Shown one piece after another: positions 15,269 to 16,905 of a stretch of DNA of 16,905 bases (positions are counted from its first letter, which is position 1; each line of letters opens with the position of its first letter). The notes beneath the pieces are model-generated. The model worked only from the letters and a program-made list of their open reading frames with translations. It was not told the DNA's origin and ran no database searches. The translations under genes and the position numbers were made by a program. Source of the DNA: JAYZDF01 sp036337945 (GTDB lineage Bacteria; Myxococcota; Kuafuiibacteriia; Kuafuiibacteriales; Kuafuiibacteriaceae); assembly GCA_036337945.1 (NCBI GenBank), contig JAYZDF010000102.1:1-16905 (forward strand), read 5' to 3'.

Positions 15269-16666
15269 ATGTCAGAGACACGTATAGAAAAAGACAGCAT
15301 TGGCGAAATTGAGGTTCCCGCGGACCGTTATTGGGGCGCACAGACGCAACGGTCTCTGCAGAATTTTAAAATTGGTGGGGAAAGATTTCCTCGCAGCTTC
15401 ATCCGTGCATACGGCATCGTTAAGCAATCGGCAGCCGAAGTGAATCACAAACTCGGTGAGCTTGATGCTAAAACCGCTGAGTTGATCGATCGAGCATCGC
15501 AAGAGGTCATTGATGGTTCGCTCGACGATCATTTTCCTCTGGTTGTTTGGCAGACCGGAAGTGGAACTCAAACCAACATGAATGTGAACGAAGTCATCGC
15601 CAATCGTGCAAATGAAATGAATGGCTTGGAGCTAGGAACAAAGGACGGAGTTCATCCGAATGACCACGTCAATCGCGCACAATCAACGAACGATAGTTTT
15701 CCAACGGCGATGCACGTGGCAATTGCGCTCGACGTGACCGAGCAGCTCGTTCCTGAACTTACCGCACTTGCTGAATTGTTTGATAAGAAGTCCGCTGATT
15801 TTCAAGACATTATCAAAATCGGGCGAACTCATTTGCAAGATGCGACCCCACTTTCGCTTGGCCAAGAAATATCAGGTTGGGCGGCTCAATTGCATCAAGC
15901 TCGGCACGCGATTGAGTCTGCGCTGGAACCCGTGAAAGCTTTGGCTCTTGGTGGTACCGCGGTTGGTACAGGGCTCAATACACGAGCGTCTTACGCAACC
16001 ATGTCTGCTGCAGCGATTGCCAAACGTACGGGCATCGATTTTGTGAGCGCTGAAAATAAATTTGCGGCACTTGCGGCTCACGACGCCGTAGTTGGAATTA
16101 GTGGTGCACTCAAGCAAGCCGCTTGTGCACTGATGAAAATAGCGAATGACGTACGGTGGTTGGCCAGTGGACCTCGTTGCGGCTTTGGTGAAATTGAAAT
16201 CCCGGCAAACGAACCTGGTAGCTCAATCATGCCCGGTAAAATTAACCCTACTCAATGTGAAGCTGTCACGATGCTCTGCTGCCAAGTGATGGGAAATGAC
16301 GCTGGAATTGGTATTGCGGGCTCTCAGGGAAATTTCGAACTCAATGTTTACAAACCGATGATGACTTTTGCAGCCTTGCAGTCGATTCGACTATTGGCTG
16401 ACGGCACCCGTTCTTTCCGTGTGAATTGTGCCGAAGGCATCGAGCCAAAACGAGACCGAATCGATGAACTTCTCCACAAGTCGCTAATGCTCGTAACTGC
16501 ACTCAATCCACATATCGGTTACGATAACGCGGCCAAAGTTGCGAAGAAAGCGTACCTCGACGGTACGACCCTCAAAGAAGCCATCACTGAACTTGGTTTG
16601 ATGGAAGCCGATAAGTTCGACGAATTAGTTAAGCCTGAAATGATGATCGGCCCAAAAGCTGATTAG
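15269..16666 (+). CDS. fumC: Fumarate hydratase class II
   Basis: Cytosolic TCA-cycle enzyme that interconverts fumarate and L-malate; the class II form is an iron-independent homotetramer. The 465 residues closely match the E. coli FumC length of 467. Substrate-site motifs are intact: Thr-Gly-Ser-Gly-Thr-Gln-Thr-Asn (96-103), His-Pro-Asn-Asp-His-Val-Asn (129-135), Gln-Ser-Thr-Asn-Asp (138-142), catalytic-site His188 in Gly-Arg-Thr-His, and the flexible loop Gly-Ser318-Ser-Ile-Met-Pro-Gly-Lys324-Ile-Asn326 with the catalytic Ser at the E. coli position. AGAGGAG (15253-15259) stands 9 bases before the ATG. It is probably transcribed on its own after the hairpin at 15178-15203, and it ends 5 bases from the end of the convergent reductase gene. 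Nothing odd in the protein. Confidence 0.98.
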   Translation: MSETRIEKDSIGEIEVPADRYWGAQTQRSLQNFKIGGERFPRSFIRAYGIVKQSAAEVNHKLGELDAKTAELIDRASQEVIDGSLDDHFPLVVWQTGSGTQTNMNVNEVIANRANEMNGLELGTKDGVHPNDHVNRAQSTNDSFPTAMHVAIALDVTEQLVPELTALAELFDKKSADFQDIIKIGRTHLQDATPLSLGQEISGWAAQLHQARHAIESALEPVKALALGGTAVGTGLNTRASYATMSAAAIAKRTGIDFVSAENKFAALAAHDAVVGISGALKQAACALMKIANDVRWLASGPRCGFGEIEIPANEPGSSIMPGKINPTQCEAVTMLCCQVMGNDAGIGIAGSQGNFELNVYKPMMTFAALQSIRLLADGTRSFRVNCAEGIEPKRDRIDELLHKSLMLVTALNPHIGYDNAAKVAKKAYLDGTTLKEAITELGLMEADKFDELVKPEMMIGPKAD

Positions 16667-16671
16667 ACTTT

Positions 16672-16905
16672 TTAGGGGTGAAGTGAGGTCCCGCCGTCGA
16701 CAACGACGGTCTCCCCTTGAACCATATCTGAAAGCTCACTCGCTAAGAACAGGGCAACCTTCGCGACATCCTCGGGCGTTACGTTTCTGCTATCTGCAAG
16801 GGAGCGTTGGGCTCTGACCTGAAGTAATTCTTCGGCGTTCGGTAAGGATCTAATTGCGCCGGTGTCGACAACGCCCGCGCGTATACAGTTGACATTGATT
16901 CCGTC
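16672..16905 (-). CDS. Short-chain dehydrogenase/reductase, C-terminal end, resembling FabL-type enoyl-ACP reductase (5' part beyond window)
   Basis: The last 77 codons are visible. Asn-Val-Asn-Cys-Ile-Arg-Ala-Gly-Val-Val-Asp-Thr is the conserved strand after the active-site helix of SDR enzymes. Val-Val-Val-Asp-Gly-Gly near the end is the usual SDR C-terminal motif. The intervening Leu-Pro-Asn-x-Glu-Glu-Leu-Leu and the closing Asp-Met-Val-x-Gly-Glu-Thr resemble the Bacillus FabL (enoyl-ACP reductase III) C-terminus as I remember it, suggesting a fatty-acid synthesis role. A 3-oxoacyl-ACP reductase (FabG) or another SDR remains possible, because the cofactor and catalytic Tyr-Lys region is outside the window. 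It is convergent with fumC, with 5 bases between the stops. Confidence 0.85.
   Translation of the reverse strand, partial: DGINVNCIRAGVVDTGAIRSLPNAEELLQVRAQRSLADSRNVTPEDVAKVALFLASELSDMVQGETVVVDGGTSLHP

Noticed and set aside
16686..16703. CCGTCG-ACAA-CGACGG hairpin near the end of the reductase gene, as a terminator
   Set aside because: No T-run on either side, and the sequence is explained by the conserved Val-Asp-Gly-Gly codons.

Overview
The window looks like chromosomal DNA from a myxobacterium-like deltaproteobacterium (Myxococcota or a close relative). Three things point there. One secreted protein ends in myxobacterial cysteine-rich repeats and a MYXO-CTERM tail (Gly-Cys-Gly-Cys, hydrophobic helix, Arg/Lys end). 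A lipoprotein has the Asp/Gly/Ala-rich linker typical of the group. Most of the genes encode envelope or secreted proteins. By eye the base composition is near 50% GC (not computed), well below cultured myxobacteria, so an uncultured or marine lineage is my guess. No tRNA, rRNA, CRISPR array, insertion sequence or phage gene was seen.

Layout: (1) 2-4759, + strand, a peptidoglycan/periplasm operon: the C-terminal part of a bacterial alpha-2-macroglobulin with an intact thioester motif, then penicillin-binding protein 1C (pbpC), which starts at TTG directly after the upstream stop. (2) 4749-7790, - strand, a large secreted M36-like metalloprotease with MYXO-CTERM anchor. It overlaps the end of pbpC by 11 bases. 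(3) 7791-7990, a divergent regulatory region with a perfect 14-bp palindrome containing TATAAT and a possible 13-codon leader ORF. (4) 7991/8012-8824, +, an unrecognised envelope protein with a Pro-rich repeat linker. (5) 8825-10903, -, a lipoprotein made of three tandem spondin-N-like domains. (6) 11028-11570, -, a small single-pass coiled-coil protein with a TonB/AgmX-like end. (7) 11713-15119, +, a translationally coupled pair: a FadL/OmpP1-type outer-membrane channel and a Cys-rich lipoprotein. (8) 15269-16666, +, class II fumarase (fumC). (9) 16672 to the right edge, -, the C-terminal end of a FabL-like short-chain dehydrogenase/reductase.

Most of these proteins act in or outside the envelope: protease trap plus cell-wall repair (A2M/PBP1C), an exported protease, surface lipoproteins and an outer-membrane channel. 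The housekeeping genes (fumC, SDR) sit at the right end. Three convergent gene pairs meet with overlapping, abutting or nearly abutting stop codons, so the region is densely packed. I see no obvious complete new defence or biosynthetic system. The most unusual items are the triple spondin-N lipoprotein, the palindromic -10 region with its leader ORF, and a FadL-type barrel with a long charged tail coupled to a Cys-rich lipoprotein.
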